A stretch of 64,000 nucleotides of DNA from Vesta saturnalis (taxonomy: Eukaryota > Arthropoda > Insecta > Coleoptera > Lampyridae). Both the position numbers and the translations under genes were made by a program. The notes below the pieces were generated by a model, which saw nothing but the letters and a program-made list of their open reading frames with translations, ran no database searches and was not told the origin of the DNA. Location: positions 18,501 through 82,500 of the forward strand of contig JARFJB010001971.1 in assembly GCA_036346205.1 (NCBI GenBank). The letters are read 5' to 3'. Of the stretch, positions 11,401-30,351 are shown in pieces; position 1 is the stretch's first letter; the number at the start of each line of letters is the position of its first letter.

Positions 11401-13900
11401 TCTGTAATATTGCTGTGGGCAAACCATTTTGTCTTTCTTGTGTGCTTCAGACACGACGTTCCAAACTCTGGCATTGCTGCACCCTATCTGTTTTTATATT
11501 AATCTGTGTTTTTCAAATTCCCGTGTCATTACCGGTTGGTTGCGGCGCACATCTTTATGCCCCTCTGTTTTCTGGTTTTTATTATACGCATGCGGGTCTC
11601 ACCCACAATTTGCGGTTCAACGATGTCGCAATCAAAATCTGGTTGGTAATCCTTCCATATCGGTTATTGGTTCCTGGCTGTTCTGTCGGACGTCCCTTGT
11701 CTGCGTTGTGAGTCCGTGCGAGAGCTGAGTTTTTAATTTCGTGGGCTTGTTGTTATGTTTCGTTGTTGCTTTCTTTTGTCTGGTCTTTTTGCTCGTGTTT
11801 TCTTTTATGCTGGCGTAATTTCCCGGCGTCGTATCACATACCGTCTTCTTTGTCTTCTCTGTCGGGTTGTTTCTGCGGCCTTTTTTAATATCGTTTCCGT
11901 CTGCTGGCTGTTCTTAATAAATTTTATCTGTTGCACACGGCGCGGGTCTGTTTCCGTTCCCTACAACCCCGGCCCGTTTCTTATTCGTTTTGGTGTCGTC
12001 TGGTCTTTTGGTCGTCTGGCTTTACTCTGGTGTCTCCTTTTTATATTCTCTGCTGCGCTCTTTTTTGTCACTGTATCCCGCCACTTGCCGTTTTTTATTT
12101 CGCCCACGGCCCCTTCTCTGCGTCTTATCGACTTTGTAGTATCTTTTCAACCGTCCTTGTTCTTCTTCGTGGTCTCAACAGGATCGTTATTGTCGTTATT
12201 CTGGTGGTCTTTTTATCACCCACTTTGTCTTCCTCGCTCCTTCTTTTTTCCACACTTCCTGTTTTTTATCGTTTGCCGCTCTTTATCTTGTCTTTGTTGT
12301 GCGTCACGTCTTTGTCTCAATATATCTGTGGTTTTTGGTGTTCCCAATCTTTGTTTTCATGTTTTATTTCTTTCAACTGTGCTTTTACATGGGTTATTTG
12401 TTACTGTTGTATTTTGTTTCTTGGTTTTGCCCTGCTCGCCCTCTTTGCCTGTATCCGTCTGTGTTTGCTGGGGTTTGTCGCTCTTGTCCGTGCTTCTTAC
12501 AGATGAGGCTGTCTTCGTTTTTCCCTGCCCTTGTTCTCTTGTTGTTGTGTTGTATCCGCTATTGTGTTTACTTGTTGCATATCACGTCCGCTGCCACAAT
12601 TCTGGTTACTCCTTATTTATTTCTGTTTTTCTGACTGGTTTATGTCCTTGCTTCCTTGTCTGCCCGTTTTTTCTTCACCATATCTACCCTTTACAGCATT
12701 AGTGAAGGTGTTATACCAGCGAACCCTGCTGGGTGTCTGTATACAGCTTGTTTGCGCACGTCCCAATCTGTGTCTTCTTCTTTGAGAGATTCTTCTGGTG
12801 TTTGCGTTTCACTATCAGCATCGTAATTCTCACCTATGTTGTGAGGGTCCGTTCCCTGGGTGCGTCCCTTTGTATCTCCGTCTCTGGTTATTTATCTCTT
12901 TAATGTCGTCGCAAACGGCAACCGCGCGTTTGTGGTTTTCGTTTTCTTAACGTCTTGCCGTCGATAATGTTGGTGTGGTTGTCTCGCCTTTTTTGCAGTC
13001 CCTTTTATCCCCTGCTGTTCGTTTCAGTTATGTTTTCGCGCCTTTCTCTTATATGAAGGCGGAAGCGTTGATCTATTCGTCGTCTGTCAGACCTTTGCGT
13101 TGCGTTCCTTTCTCGCCGTGTCACCGCTTTGTTATCTGGTCTGCGTCTGTTGGGTGTCTTTGGCTTGGTTGTCTGCTGCCATTTGTCTGGTCTGGTCTTT
13201 TTACCTTTATCCATATCGTTCCCCTGCGTTTGTTGTTTTTGTGTTCTGGTGCCTGTGCGCTGTTGTCCATCTGTTCATCTTCTTCAAGTTGGTCTGGTTT
13301 TGCGTTCCCGTTCCGCCGTTGGTCTAAGGGTGTGCACCACCTTTCTGCGCTGTTTCTTCTTTTTTATGTTCGCCTCTCTGTGGCGTCTGTGTCTTATGTT
13401 GAGAGTCTGTGCTTCTGTGTCGGGTCGCCTTTTTTTTGGCACACTGTCCTCTACCTGCCTATCCCTTTCTTCACGTTGCTTTTATTAATCTGGTTGCTGG
13501 GTATCAGTGTTCTGTTTGTCACCCATCTTTGTGTTCTTTAGACTGTCCCCTTTTTTCGCTATATATCCTGCGTCTGGGCCCGTATGTTGTTCTTCTGCAC
13601 ATCCTGTTTCTTTTTAAATCGAACTTTGTGGGCTTGTGCATCTTGGTTGCGTTTTTTGGTTGTCCGTCTTCTTGTTGTGTTCTGGTCTTGGTCTGGGTTC
13701 TTCTTATGTTGTGCGTTGAGAAATATCTGTCCTTGTGTTGTTCTGCGTTGCACACTTGTTTCGTGTGCTTTGTTATCAACCACGGGCCGTTGTTTCCGCA
13801 TTGCGTCTTATTATTGTGGTTTTTCCCTCTGTTCTATCAGGTCTTTTGCTCCACAGAGTCTTTGTGGCTGTCCGTCCGTTTTTTCTTTTCCGGCGGTTTG
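8441..13900 (+). other. A-poor, strand-skewed degenerate sequence
   Basis: For more than 5 kb the + strand is T-, C- and G-rich with few A residues, so many long frames are open on both strands. Most ORFs here have biased, repetitive compositions and match nothing I know. The left half is interrupted by a minus-strand stretch (about 9379-10057) that looks like decayed coding DNA. Toward 13.5-14.2 kb CTGCGTCTG units become frequent, grading into array 2. I see no RNA genes. Confidence 0.5.
9379..10057 (-). pseudogene. Possible relic of an adenain-like cysteine protease region
   Basis: On the minus strand the frame 9675-9379 contains IIVNTDPANKPGQHW. This resembles the block around the catalytic His of adenain-like proteases in large DNA transposons and viruses (VNTDP..KPG.HW). 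Further on, a shifted frame gives a CG-x-Y segment where the catalytic Cys block would fall. The upstream minus frame 10057-9758 is also open and ends in a stop. Several frameshifts would be required, so it would be a dead copy. The match rests on one motif and could be coincidence in biased sequence. Confidence 0.3.
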
Positions 13901-18600
<4,700 letters not shown>

Positions 18601-20750
18601 ATGCTTTCAAGTCTGAGCAGATCTATTGTTTGTGTCTGAGTCTGTCTGTCTGGTCTGCGTCATTGTCAGTCTTGCTTTCTAAGGCCACTGGCGTCATTGT
18701 TCGTTTAGTCTGTTATCTCAATTCTGCGTCTCGTGCTGCATCTGTTCGTCATGCGTTCGTCTGCGACTGCATTGTTCCGTCTGTCTGTATCTGCGTCTGT
18801 CTGCGTGCGTCTGCGTCTTGTCTACGTACTGCGCGTCATTGTTCAGTCTGTGTCTGTTCTGCATTCTGTGTCATGCGTCTGTCTGTCTGTCGGTACTGCG
18901 TCTCATTTCTGGTCGAGTCACTTTTGTATCTCTCTGTCTGACGTCAGTTTGCAGTCTATGTCTGTTCTGGTTGGTCTGTGTCTTTTCGTCTGATGTTGTC
19001 ATCGTTGCTGCCAATCCATGCGTCTTCGTCTGCTCACTTGTCTGCGATCTGCAGTTGGTCTGTCGTCTTCTGCGTCTGAGTCTGCGTCTTTTCAAGCGCT
19101 CAGTGCTCTCGTTGCGTCTACGTGCGTTTCTGTCGTGCCGTTTCCTAGGGTCTGCGTTTCCCAGGCTGTTCAACGTCTGTCCAATTCTGAGTCTGCGCAT
19201 TGTTTCGTCTATGCTTCAAGGTCCTGCGTCGAAGCGTCTATTGTTATGGTTGAGTCTGTTCTGTGTCTGTCGAACGCGATGCATTGTTCGTTCGTCTGTC
19301 TTACTTTTCAAGGTCATGAACGGTCTTTATTGCGTATTTAAAAATGATTGTTATCTAATACCTCTTTGAACGTCTGCAGTGTCGTCTATGTTTCGGCCAC
19401 TGCGAAACGCGATCTTGTTTTCGTTATGTCTGCTGTATCTCGTCTGCTTCTGGTCTGCGTCATCTGTTCAGTCTGTGTCTAACGGGTCCAGGTCTGCGTC
19501 TTTTCAGTCGTTCTGCTGTTTCAATTCCTGTTATCGTGCGTCATGTCAACGTCTTTCGTCTGTCTGTTTCTGGTCTGCGCTTCTGTCTGGTCTGAGTCTA
19601 TGTCTGTTATCTCATTCTGTCTGCGTCATTGCGTCTTGCTTACATTTCAGAATGTGTCTGACATCTATTGTTCTGTGTTGTATGTTGTCATGCTTCATCT
19701 CTTTCGGATCATTGTCGTTTGATGCTTGGTCACACCTCTGATCAGCGTCTGTGTTCGTTGTGTCTGTTATCTCAATTCTGTCGCGTCATGTCAACGCTCT
19801 CAAAGCTGTTCGTGCCACATAAAGGAATGCGTTCATTGGTTTGCGTCTCGTGCGTCATTGTTCGTCTACATCAATTTGCGTTCTGCGTCTCATTGTCTGC
19901 GTCTGGTCTCGTCTGTTCAAGTCGGAACACAGACGTCATTGTCTGGATTGCGTCACCTAACAATAATATTTTTTCTGTCCGACTGCATATGTTCGTATTA
20001 TGCGATATGTCATTTTCGTAATACCTCTGCTGGTCTGCATATCTATTCTATCTGCGTCTTTCAGCATTCAATTCCTGTCAACTGTTCTCGTTTAATGCGG
20101 CCACTCACTCAATAGCGTCAATATTGTATCTGCGTTACGTCAGCTGTCCTCAGTCTGCTATCAGGATCTGCGTGCATGTTCGTTTCAAGCTGCACGTCCT
20201 GCCTCAGTGGTCTAAACAGGTGCGTTTCTCAGGTCGTCAAGGTGCGTTTCTTCTCAAAACAGTCTGTTTCTCAGTCTCTGTTCAGGTCGAGAAATGCGTT
20301 CTGTCAAAATAGCATGTATCTGAACCGCCTCTTCGTGCAGACGGTCTTGTTCAAAGTCTGCTGATTCATTGTCTGGTCTGAGTTATTGTCTGTTATCTAA
20401 TCTTCGTCTGTCAGCAAAGGCGATCATTATTTACGCTTCAAAGTCTATGTTTATAATTTTCAGTCACATGAAGAACGCGATCTATTTTCGTGTATTTATG
20501 TTGTTATCTTACATCTCTTCTGATCAACGCTTAGTTTGCTATGCCACACCTCTGTAACAAAGCGATTCATTGTTTCTGCGTCTGAGTCTGTTCTGTTCTG
20601 TAGAACAGCGTGCATTGTTCAGCTGATCTAGTTCAGTCACATGAGTAAAACGTATTGTTTATCTGTCATAAATTCCCATTTCATCTGTTTACAGATGTCG
20701 TACAGAATTCATTAGCTTTGAGTCTGTCTGTTCTGTAATACCTGCTGACG
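18601..20750 (+). repeat. Mixture of hexamer satellite and Polinton-TIR-like repeat
   Basis: Between GTCTGCGTC-type units lie words from the Polinton B TIRs, in the same order as there: (C)ATTGTTC, TCTATGCTT, TTTTCAAGGTCA (about 19,300), AAAAATGATTGTTATCTAATAC (19,340-19,362, matching the AAAATAGATTGTTATCTAAATAC word of the TIR), then GGCGATCATT, CTTCAAAGTCTATG and TATAATTTTCAGTCACATGA near 20,420-20,480. The pattern repeats at roughly 300-500 bp. It looks like a decayed Polinton end interleaved with satellite. No coding sequence is visible. Confidence 0.55.
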
Positions 20751-23720
20751 ATCATGTTCAGTCTATTAGGTCACTCGAATTTCTGCTCATCGATTCTGTT
20801 TATGGGTCGTGACTCATCATCTTGTCTACTAGTCTTTTTCATCGTTCATTATCAATGTTACTGCATACATTCTGCTTATCGTACCAGCATATCAGGTCTT
20901 GATCCTTTACTGTTGAACATTATGATCTTACAATTCTCTTCTGTGTCTAACACAAATCTAAACTTTGAATTATCGTTGTAATTTCTTAATTGTCTGTGCC
21001 TGCTGGTCTAGCGTTCATGTTCCGTACCGTTATACTCAATTCTGTTATTTGAACAGATCTGATTCTGTTTTGCCGAGCTGTCTGTCATACTCTTCGTCAC
21101 ATCTTGCGTTTAACAAGTCGCGTCCATTGTCTGTCGTCGAGTTATTGTTCTGCGGTACTATACAATGTCAAATATTCAGTGTCCAGCAATTGTGACGTCC
21201 ATATTTCCAATCAATGTCTGATTGTGATAATTTTACGGTAAACTGTGCTGGTCATTAGCTTATTCTCTGTTCTGTCATTAAATTCTGAAATCTGTGCTAT
21301 GTTGCACCTCAGAATGATTGTATAGTTGTGTCGTTCAAGGAAACATGATTTCAGACTGCATATCAATGAATCAAGCTTATTTTGTGTTAAACCACCATTT
21401 CCTTGGACCTCTTGATGTTTCAACGACCATCTGGTTAATCTAATCATCACTGCATCTGGGATCTGGATATACCTCTCCATCTCTTTCCACATATACTTCG
21501 TGAACTAATATCGGTCATGTCTGTACGTTGGGCGGGCCGATTACATTCGAAAACTGTTGAGACAGTCAGTTATAGAAATTGGCCATCTTTACCCAAATGC
21601 AACTTGTCTTCTTTCATCAAACCACTGTAATTGTGCTTTCGAATGTACACTTTTATATAATAACTATGTAGACAATATCAGTGGTTTCATAAAATGTATG
21701 TCTTACAAGTGGAGGAAAAGTTTGTAATATTTACAATGCTATTATTTTAAGTGTATTATTTTATATGCCCTCTGATGCAAACTATTTCTAGGTTATCCAG
21801 CCTATCCATCTAGGTCAACAAGTCAACTTTTAACATTCCTTGAGGTAAAATTCTGGTGCTGAGTTCCTATTACTGTTCTGCAATAGAATCAGTTCGTGGC
21901 AAGAGGTCTGTTGTCTATCTGAATGTTTATCAAGGTTCCTGCATTGGTTAAACGTTATGCTTACAGTATCTGGTCTGTTGAAATTCTCGGTCTGTTTTCG
22001 ACCATATGTCCTACAGGCCGATCTTACCCGACATCATCCGATCGTGTCGAAACCTGCAGGACCAATTCTAAACGAGTCTGCGAAGTCTATGCTGCGTTAT
22101 TGCTAAATTTTAATGCGTGGGCTCATATTATGGTCCGCCAGGATGTTCCCATACAGATAACCGTTTCCCAAAACAGGAGCCGTCACTCAACACGTTTCTG
22201 CGGCTATTAATCGTGATGAGGCTAAATTGAACTAGGTCTGGAATCCGGTCTGAGGGTTAGAAATCCCAATTCGTGGAAGGTCTGTATAATTCTTAGAAAT
22301 CTGAAAGCAGAACTAGTTTTATATCTAGCGCTAATCACTGCCTTGAGGGTTTTTTATGGGCTAATTGGTAGTTTCATCTTAAATCACCTACTTTTAGTGG
22401 TAGCTTTTCAATAGTTATAGGTCTGTGTTAACGAGGTCTATCATCTGGGTGCAATTCTGACCCCGAGAAAATGGTGCGTCTGCGTCGTTTTGAGAAGAAG
22501 CTGTGGTAGTGTTGGCAACCATGATTGTTAGGGTTTAAAAGTCCTGTGTGTGCACAGTGTCTGATTAGCAGCAATGACGAAAGTAGTAGTACGTAAGGTG
22601 AAAGTACAGAAATGCAGTAGTGTGAGGAGCGAAAGAAGAGGTTGGAGACATTAATAAAACAAGTGTCTCGATTTGGAGTGTTATATAGTGAAAACTGATG
22701 AAGCTGCGTATTAGCAATATGTAAAATAGTGTAGTCTGTTTTGGGAAGGATGAGTTTAAATCCTATTTTGAAGAAGTTTAAAACGCTGCTATGTGTTGTT
22801 ATAATATCTCACAATTGTATTAGGTTTAAGTAACTGTATCATTAAAAATGACTTTGTTGCGGTTTTCGGTATTCTCTTCTCCCATAATGGTTCCTATTGC
22901 TATGCATATCTGGGTGTGGTTCGATATCACCTTTACCGAAATCTCATGAAATGGAACCCCTGCGTACGTTGGGCTTTAAATTGGCCTATACAACGTATAA
23001 AGAAGATTTATTGGAAAAGATCTGGCAGTAAATGATCCCTAAATCAATTTACTGGTTTTAATGCAGATCGTTATTGTTTTTAATCATTAAATGGCGCTTA
23101 TGCATATGTGAACTAAAATTTATTAGTGCGTTATAATGAAAATACAATGACTTTCCTTTGTATGGAGATTTAAATTGATTTTTTTTTGCAAGAACCTAAA
23201 ATTAAATGTCAGCCCTATTCCTAAATTGGCTACTTGACTTAGAGTAAACAGTGACAGCTTGCAGTATAGAAATGGAGTTAATTTGATATAATTTTTATAT
23301 AAAGGTTGAAAATCGATTTATAGTTTTAATGTTGCAGGATAAGGAGACCTGACTGTTTTTATATGAATAGTTTTTATTGTGTGTTAGGCGTTAGAATGGG
23401 TTTCATTGTGTTAAAGGGATACAATAGACTTGCATTCTACAGAGCCCCCATTCGTATTTGGATAACGTGTGCAATGTTTTTTGTTAAGATGTTGCTTAAA
23501 TAACATTTGTAAACAGCTTTTAATTATATGTAAAATCTACTTTAGTATACTTCATTGAATTAGATAATTTAAAGCTTGAAAGGTTTATATACATTAAGAG
23601 TAACCTTTTACTGCATTCCTTTAATGAACGTTTTTTGAATTAATAACAATAATAAATTGATAATATAATTCCTATTCTAACCGATGGCCATATTAACTTT
23701 TATAGATTACCCTCTACCTA
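20751..23720. other. Unique AT-rich DNA, no gene recognised
   Basis: Satellite words fade out by about 21.1 kb. The remainder has ordinary AT-rich composition and only short, unsupported frames on both strands (for example 21,211-21,492 minus and 21,923-22,210 plus). I found no repeats, RNA genes or motifs in it. Confidence 0.5.
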
Positions 23721-23724
23721 AAAG

Positions 23725-26953
<3,229 letters not shown>

Positions 26954-27118
26954 AGTAGTAATATGAGACCGGAGCTACTCCACTTCAAGGTCACCCATGT
27001 AAATCTTATGGGATTTACTTCAAGGTCAAGTGAGTTTTCTCATTATTCCAGAACGTGCTCCACGCCTCAAGGACGTTTGAAGCATGTTTTTGGGTGGGAG
27101 AATTTTTGGAGCAGGTCA
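26954..27118 (+). repeat. Left terminal inverted repeat of Polinton A
   Basis: It pairs with 46,477-46,635 in reverse complement: AGTAGTAATATG, then the CTCCACTTCAAGGTCACCCA block, GATTTACTTCAAGGTCAAG, the CTCAAGGACGTTTGAAGCATG block and GGAGCAGGT. The left copy has a short insertion (GAGACCGGAGCTA) near its tip. It contains TCAAGGTCA at 26,985 and 27,020. Confidence 0.9.
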
Positions 27119-27460
27119 AGTAATATAAGACCGGAGCTACTCCACTTCAAGGTCACTCGTGGTGACTTTCAAGACTAAATAGAGGTTACACTTTCGTAAG
27201 CTATGCATAAAAAGTAGGTCATGAGTTCGTTGAAGGTCAAGGTCAGAGCTAAAACTAGAAATTACTGGTATAAACAAGATTAAACATGTGATAGGTACTC
27301 CACGTCATAAAGGAACTACTTCAAGATCACTCGTGATGACTTTCAAAACTAAATAGAGGTTTCATTTTCGTAAACTATGCATGAAAAGTAGGTCATATCT
27401 GCATAGTGAGGGTAGTTTAGAGTAACAATATAAGGAAATAGGGGGTAGTGAGTGTTGTGT
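27119..27460 (+). repeat. Subterminal imperfect repeats of Polinton A
   Basis: The block GTGACTTTCAAGACTAAATAGAGGTT...GTAAGCTATGCAT...AAAGTAGGTCAT at about 27,161-27,222 recurs with changes at about 27,335-27,395. The stretch ATAAGACCGGAGCTACTCCA at 27,125-27,144 repeats the tip of the left TIR. Two further TCAAGGTCA motifs lie at 27,147 and 27,237. No gene is present. Confidence 0.7.
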
Positions 27461-27467
27461 GTATAAC

Positions 27468-27617
27468 ATGTGGATGGCATACGCTCAAGAGCAATGGATC
27501 AAAGCATCCAACCTGAGAACAGCGGTGGAACGCTTGAAACAAGAATTTTCGGCATTAGTATTCGATGCTGAACATGAGGCTGTTTACGGACGAGGTGATT
27601 ATAGTGAAGCAGTGTAA
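27468..27617 (+). CDS. Small ORF in the left early block of Polinton A
   Basis: ATG 27,468 to TAA 27,617 gives 49 residues, with WIKASNLRTAVERLKQEF suggesting an amphipathic helix. The next 300 bp contain a broken frame (about 27,720-27,920, one TAG) that reads like the C-terminal part of a protein. The two may be remnants of one gene. Copy B has no counterpart. Function is unknown. Confidence 0.35.
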   Translation: MWMAYAQEQWIKASNLRTAVERLKQEFSALVFDAEHEAVYGRGDYSEAV

Positions 27618-27719
27618 CGTGTTAGTGAAAAGTATGAAAAAGGAGTAACGATGTGTGAAAAGTTTTAAATTTAAAAAAATATGTGAAAAATGTTTTGTAG
27701 AAGAACTTAAAGCTGTACA

Positions 27720-27910
27720 ATTGCATCAGTTTTGCAACGACATAAAAAATGGGCAGCATCTCCTGATGGTAGCAGTTATTCATCATCAGATGCAGATTAG
27801 CCTACTGGTGCAATTCCCCTCTACCTTGAAAATATATATAGAGAGACAGTTCCGGTGGAAACTATAATTCAAAAGCGTGCTCGAATCAGTAAAGATGGAT
27901 CTATCTGCAT
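27720..27910 (+). pseudogene. Remnant reading frame before the OB-fold-like gene
   Basis: One frame here is open except for a TAG near 27,799 and includes WAASPDGSSYSSS and IIQKRARISKDG, a composition unlike random DNA. It ends at a TAG overlapping the start of the next gene in another frame. It may belong with the ORF at 27,468-27,617. No family was recognised. Confidence 0.25.
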
Positions 27911-28155
27911 TGAACAGTAGCACTTTCTGTAAACCCTTCACGAATGTAAAAGAGTTTGAGGTGGGTGCAAAATATAAAGTGATTGATATCGATACAATCG
28001 ACACGAAGTATGGAAGCATATTGTCATTGAAACTGAAAACTTTAAGTGTATACTTCCTTTACGATTTTATGAATACTTCAAAAGAAGATCGCATTGAAAC
28101 GTTTAAACAAGGTCTGGCTGAGAAGACGTGTACATCACCAGTACCGGAACTGTAG
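27895..28155 (+). CDS. Small Polinton early protein, possibly OB-fold-like
   Basis: ATG 27,895 to TAG 28,155 encodes 86 residues. It begins MDLSALNSSTF and includes EFEVGAKYKVIDIDTIDTKYG. The arrangement of a hydrophobic stretch, GxKYxV, TKYG and further beta-type segments recalls short proteins encoded by arthropod Polintons that look like OB-fold, perhaps ssDNA-binding, proteins. That reading is inference from pattern. An in-frame GTG at 27,877 is available, but the ATG is the better start. Polyadenylation-type AATAAAA follows at about 28,225. Copy B has lost this region. Confidence 0.4.
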   Translation: MDLSALNSSTFCKPFTNVKEFEVGAKYKVIDIDTIDTKYGSILSLKLKTLSVYFLYDFMNTSKEDRIETFKQGLAEKTCTSPVPEL

Positions 28156-28343
28156 GAAAGACAACGAATTTAACATTTCTGTAAAATAATAATAATAATG
28201 TATATCCATGTATAATTGTTTGAAAATAAAACTATAAATATTTTTAATTGCAAATAGTGACTTTTATTTCTTGATTAAATGAAGAGTAGATACATCATAA
28301 TGAGGAGAGTTGTTATTGATGAGACTAAAATGTAGTGTATAAT

Positions 28344-28547
28344 ATGATAGTGTGGTCCTTTGCTTATCGTAATGCAAGAAGAGGGCTGTGGGAAAATTTG
28401 GCGCTGGATAGATTACGTTTCCGTCGTAAATTAAAACAATTGGAATGCATTTTATCACCCGTACTACAAGAACAACATCGTGCTGAGGTATATCATGATA
28501 GATTTACAAGAACTGTTCTCCCCTCCACCATCATAATAATGTTTTGA
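28344..28547 (+). CDS. Short basic ORF of unknown function
   Basis: ATG 28,344 to TGA 28,547 gives 67 residues, rich in Arg and Leu (RLRFRRKLKQL) with a predicted helical character. It lies between the OB-fold-like ORF and the Cys-rich gene. It is absent from copy B at the matching position, so it may be a real accessory ORF or chance. Confidence 0.25.
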   Translation: MIVWSFAYRNARRGLWENLALDRLRFRRKLKQLECILSPVLQEQHRAEVYHDRFTRTVLPSTIIIMF

Positions 28548-28637
28548 AGTGGGGAAAAACGTATAATAATTATAAAATATATATTTACGGTTACAAATTG
28601 ATCAATTCTTGTAGTCAACACACACAAGTTCATTCAA

Positions 28638-29501
28638 ATGAATTTTAAAAGACTGTACATGAATAGCAAGAATAGTTGTAATAATAATTTCTTCACATGT
28701 TCGTGTTGGTGTTGTAATGATGGGGATAGTTCTACCACAGCAGCTACATCTACCGAATGCTCTTCCACAACTGAAAATTTACATAACACCGCTACTGATG
28801 AACGTTTAATTGATTGTAGCTTATATGATTTATTTGAGGAAAATTCTCCAAAAAACAAATACATTGAAATTGGATACAATATGCAGTAGCATCTTGAGGC
28901 AGTTATACCAATCGTATGTGCAGACGAACTCATTGTTATGAAAAGGCAAGATTGGGAGATGCTACTCAAGTTTCAAACATATTTGGAAATGAAATTTTTT
29001 TGTTCCCAAGAAACTGAAAACCACATTGATTGGTCAAATATCAACGAGGAGACGGACATTGAATACGAGAAAAGTTCAGAATTGCTTGGTAACAATTTTA
29101 CAATTTTTTATAATTGGGAAGTAGTTAAAGGCGCATCATCATCATCAGAAAGGTTATTAAAAAGCATAACAATTCAGCAAAACCACGGTCGTTACTGTAC
29201 GTTCAACAAGAACGACTCTGAAGAGCTTTTCAACTTAAAGGATATAATTAACTATAGGTTGGATTTACTGGAATCATACGGTCTCCCCTGTTTCTTTCAA
29301 AATCTCATCGAGCAAGTCAACAACTACCGCCACTTTCGTAAGATGGAGTATGGTGATGATGAAACAAACAGCGATAACATTTATCATGACTTTCAAAATG
29401 TGTTGAATTACAAGTATGATATAAATTCTCACAATACAGTTTGTATTATGGAGCTGTTGCATTATCGACCTAGCTATTTGCTGTATCACATATATGAATA
29501 A
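28638..29501 (+). pseudogene. Polinton A Cys-rich protein of unknown function, one premature stop
   Basis: From ATG 28,638 the frame shows a Cys-rich cluster (FFTCSCWCC) and a Ser/Thr-rich linker, then the motif IEIGYN. A TAG at 28,887-28,889 breaks it, after which the same frame runs to TAA 29,501. The second half contains YNWEVVKG, ELFNLKDIINYRLDLLES and a C-terminal HNTVCIMELLHYRP block. Copy B (48,338-49,236) encodes the same protein with a different lesion, so the full protein of about 287 residues was once under selection. IEIG followed by LEAV is common in unnamed Polinton-encoded proteins. Role unknown. Confidence 0.7.
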
Positions 29502-29543
29502 ATAAAATGTTGATAAAAAATCTGCCTGTTCTTGATCGTTACC

Positions 29544-29554
29544 TATAAATATAA
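29544..29554 (+). promoter_or_regulatory. TATA box of the PLA2-like minor capsid gene (copy A)
   Basis: TATAAATATAA starts 34 bp upstream of ATG 29,578. Copy B has TATAAATA starting at exactly the same distance from its ATG (49,267 and 49,301), although the sequence between differs. Conserved spacing supports a real core promoter with a very short leader. Confidence 0.6.
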
Positions 29555-29577
29555 CAATTCCTCCCTTCACACAAACA

Positions 29578-30345
29578 ATGTTAGTTGGGAAGCGGAGAAG
29601 TGCACGTGGGGGTGGTCTGGTTAATACTCTCATTAATAAGCTACCCGTTGAGCTCCATATTCCAGGGCATCAGTATTGTGGTCCCGGAACTAAATTAGAT
29701 AAAAGGCTTCAGCGTGGTGATCCCGGTATCAACCTTCTAGACGCTCACTGCAAAGCTCACGATATCAGTTATAGGATAGTAAAGACTTGGTTAGTAGACA
29801 TCGAGCTGATTATATTTTGGAAAGAAAAGCTTGGGACCGTGTTAAGGCACCGACGCAAAGTTAGGTGAACGCACAGAGGCTTTAGCTGTAGCAGGTATAA
29901 TGAAGGCAAAACGAAAGTTAGGGATGGGTGTTAGCAGAACAAAACGATCGCGTAGCAGTCTATTGAAATTACATAAAATAATTAGCAAGAAAATGAAAAA
30001 CAGTCCTAGAACCATAAAGGCTATAAAATCAGCTCTTACAGCAGCAAAACTGACTGTAAAAAGATTAGGTGGGAAGGAAAGTAAGCGTTCCCAGAGTAAT
30101 TCCGCTACCTAAAGAGGGTGGATTTTACCATTTCTTATACCGTTATTTGCGGGATTATCTGGTCGGTGCTTTAGCTGGAGGGGCAGCGGGTATTGCAAAA
30201 GCAGTTAACGCATCTAGTAGTGCAAGGAAAATGTTAGATGAAACTTCGCGCCATAATCGTACAATGGAGGCCATCGCTGTAGGAGAAAACGGTGGGTGAT
30301 ATTTTGAAACCCTATCGGTCAGGAGGATGGCTTTGCACTTGAAAC
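29578..30345 (+). pseudogene. Polinton A minor capsid protein: PLA2-like domain plus hydrophobic pX/pVI-like domain
   Basis: ATG 29,578 opens a phospholipase A2-like domain. The Ca-binding loop YCGPG is at residues 33-37 and the catalytic HDISY at 61-65, as in parvovirus VP1 and some Polinton minor capsid proteins, where PLA2 helps a particle cross membranes. A frameshift near 29,780 and another near 29,860 break the frame. A basic linker follows (29,900-30,110), then a third shift and a hydrophobic Gly/Ala segment with RVIPLPKEGG and LAGGAAGIAKAV (30,069-30,299). Copy B keeps all of this in one frame, proving they belong together. The PLA2 motif residues themselves are intact. Confidence 0.8.
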
Positions 30346-30351
30346 CAATAA

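Noticed and set aside
11755..12702. Long hydrophobic ORF, possible membrane protein
   Set aside because: Rich in Phe, Leu, Cys and Val because the strand is T-rich and A-poor. Overlapping frames are equally open and none shows a domain.
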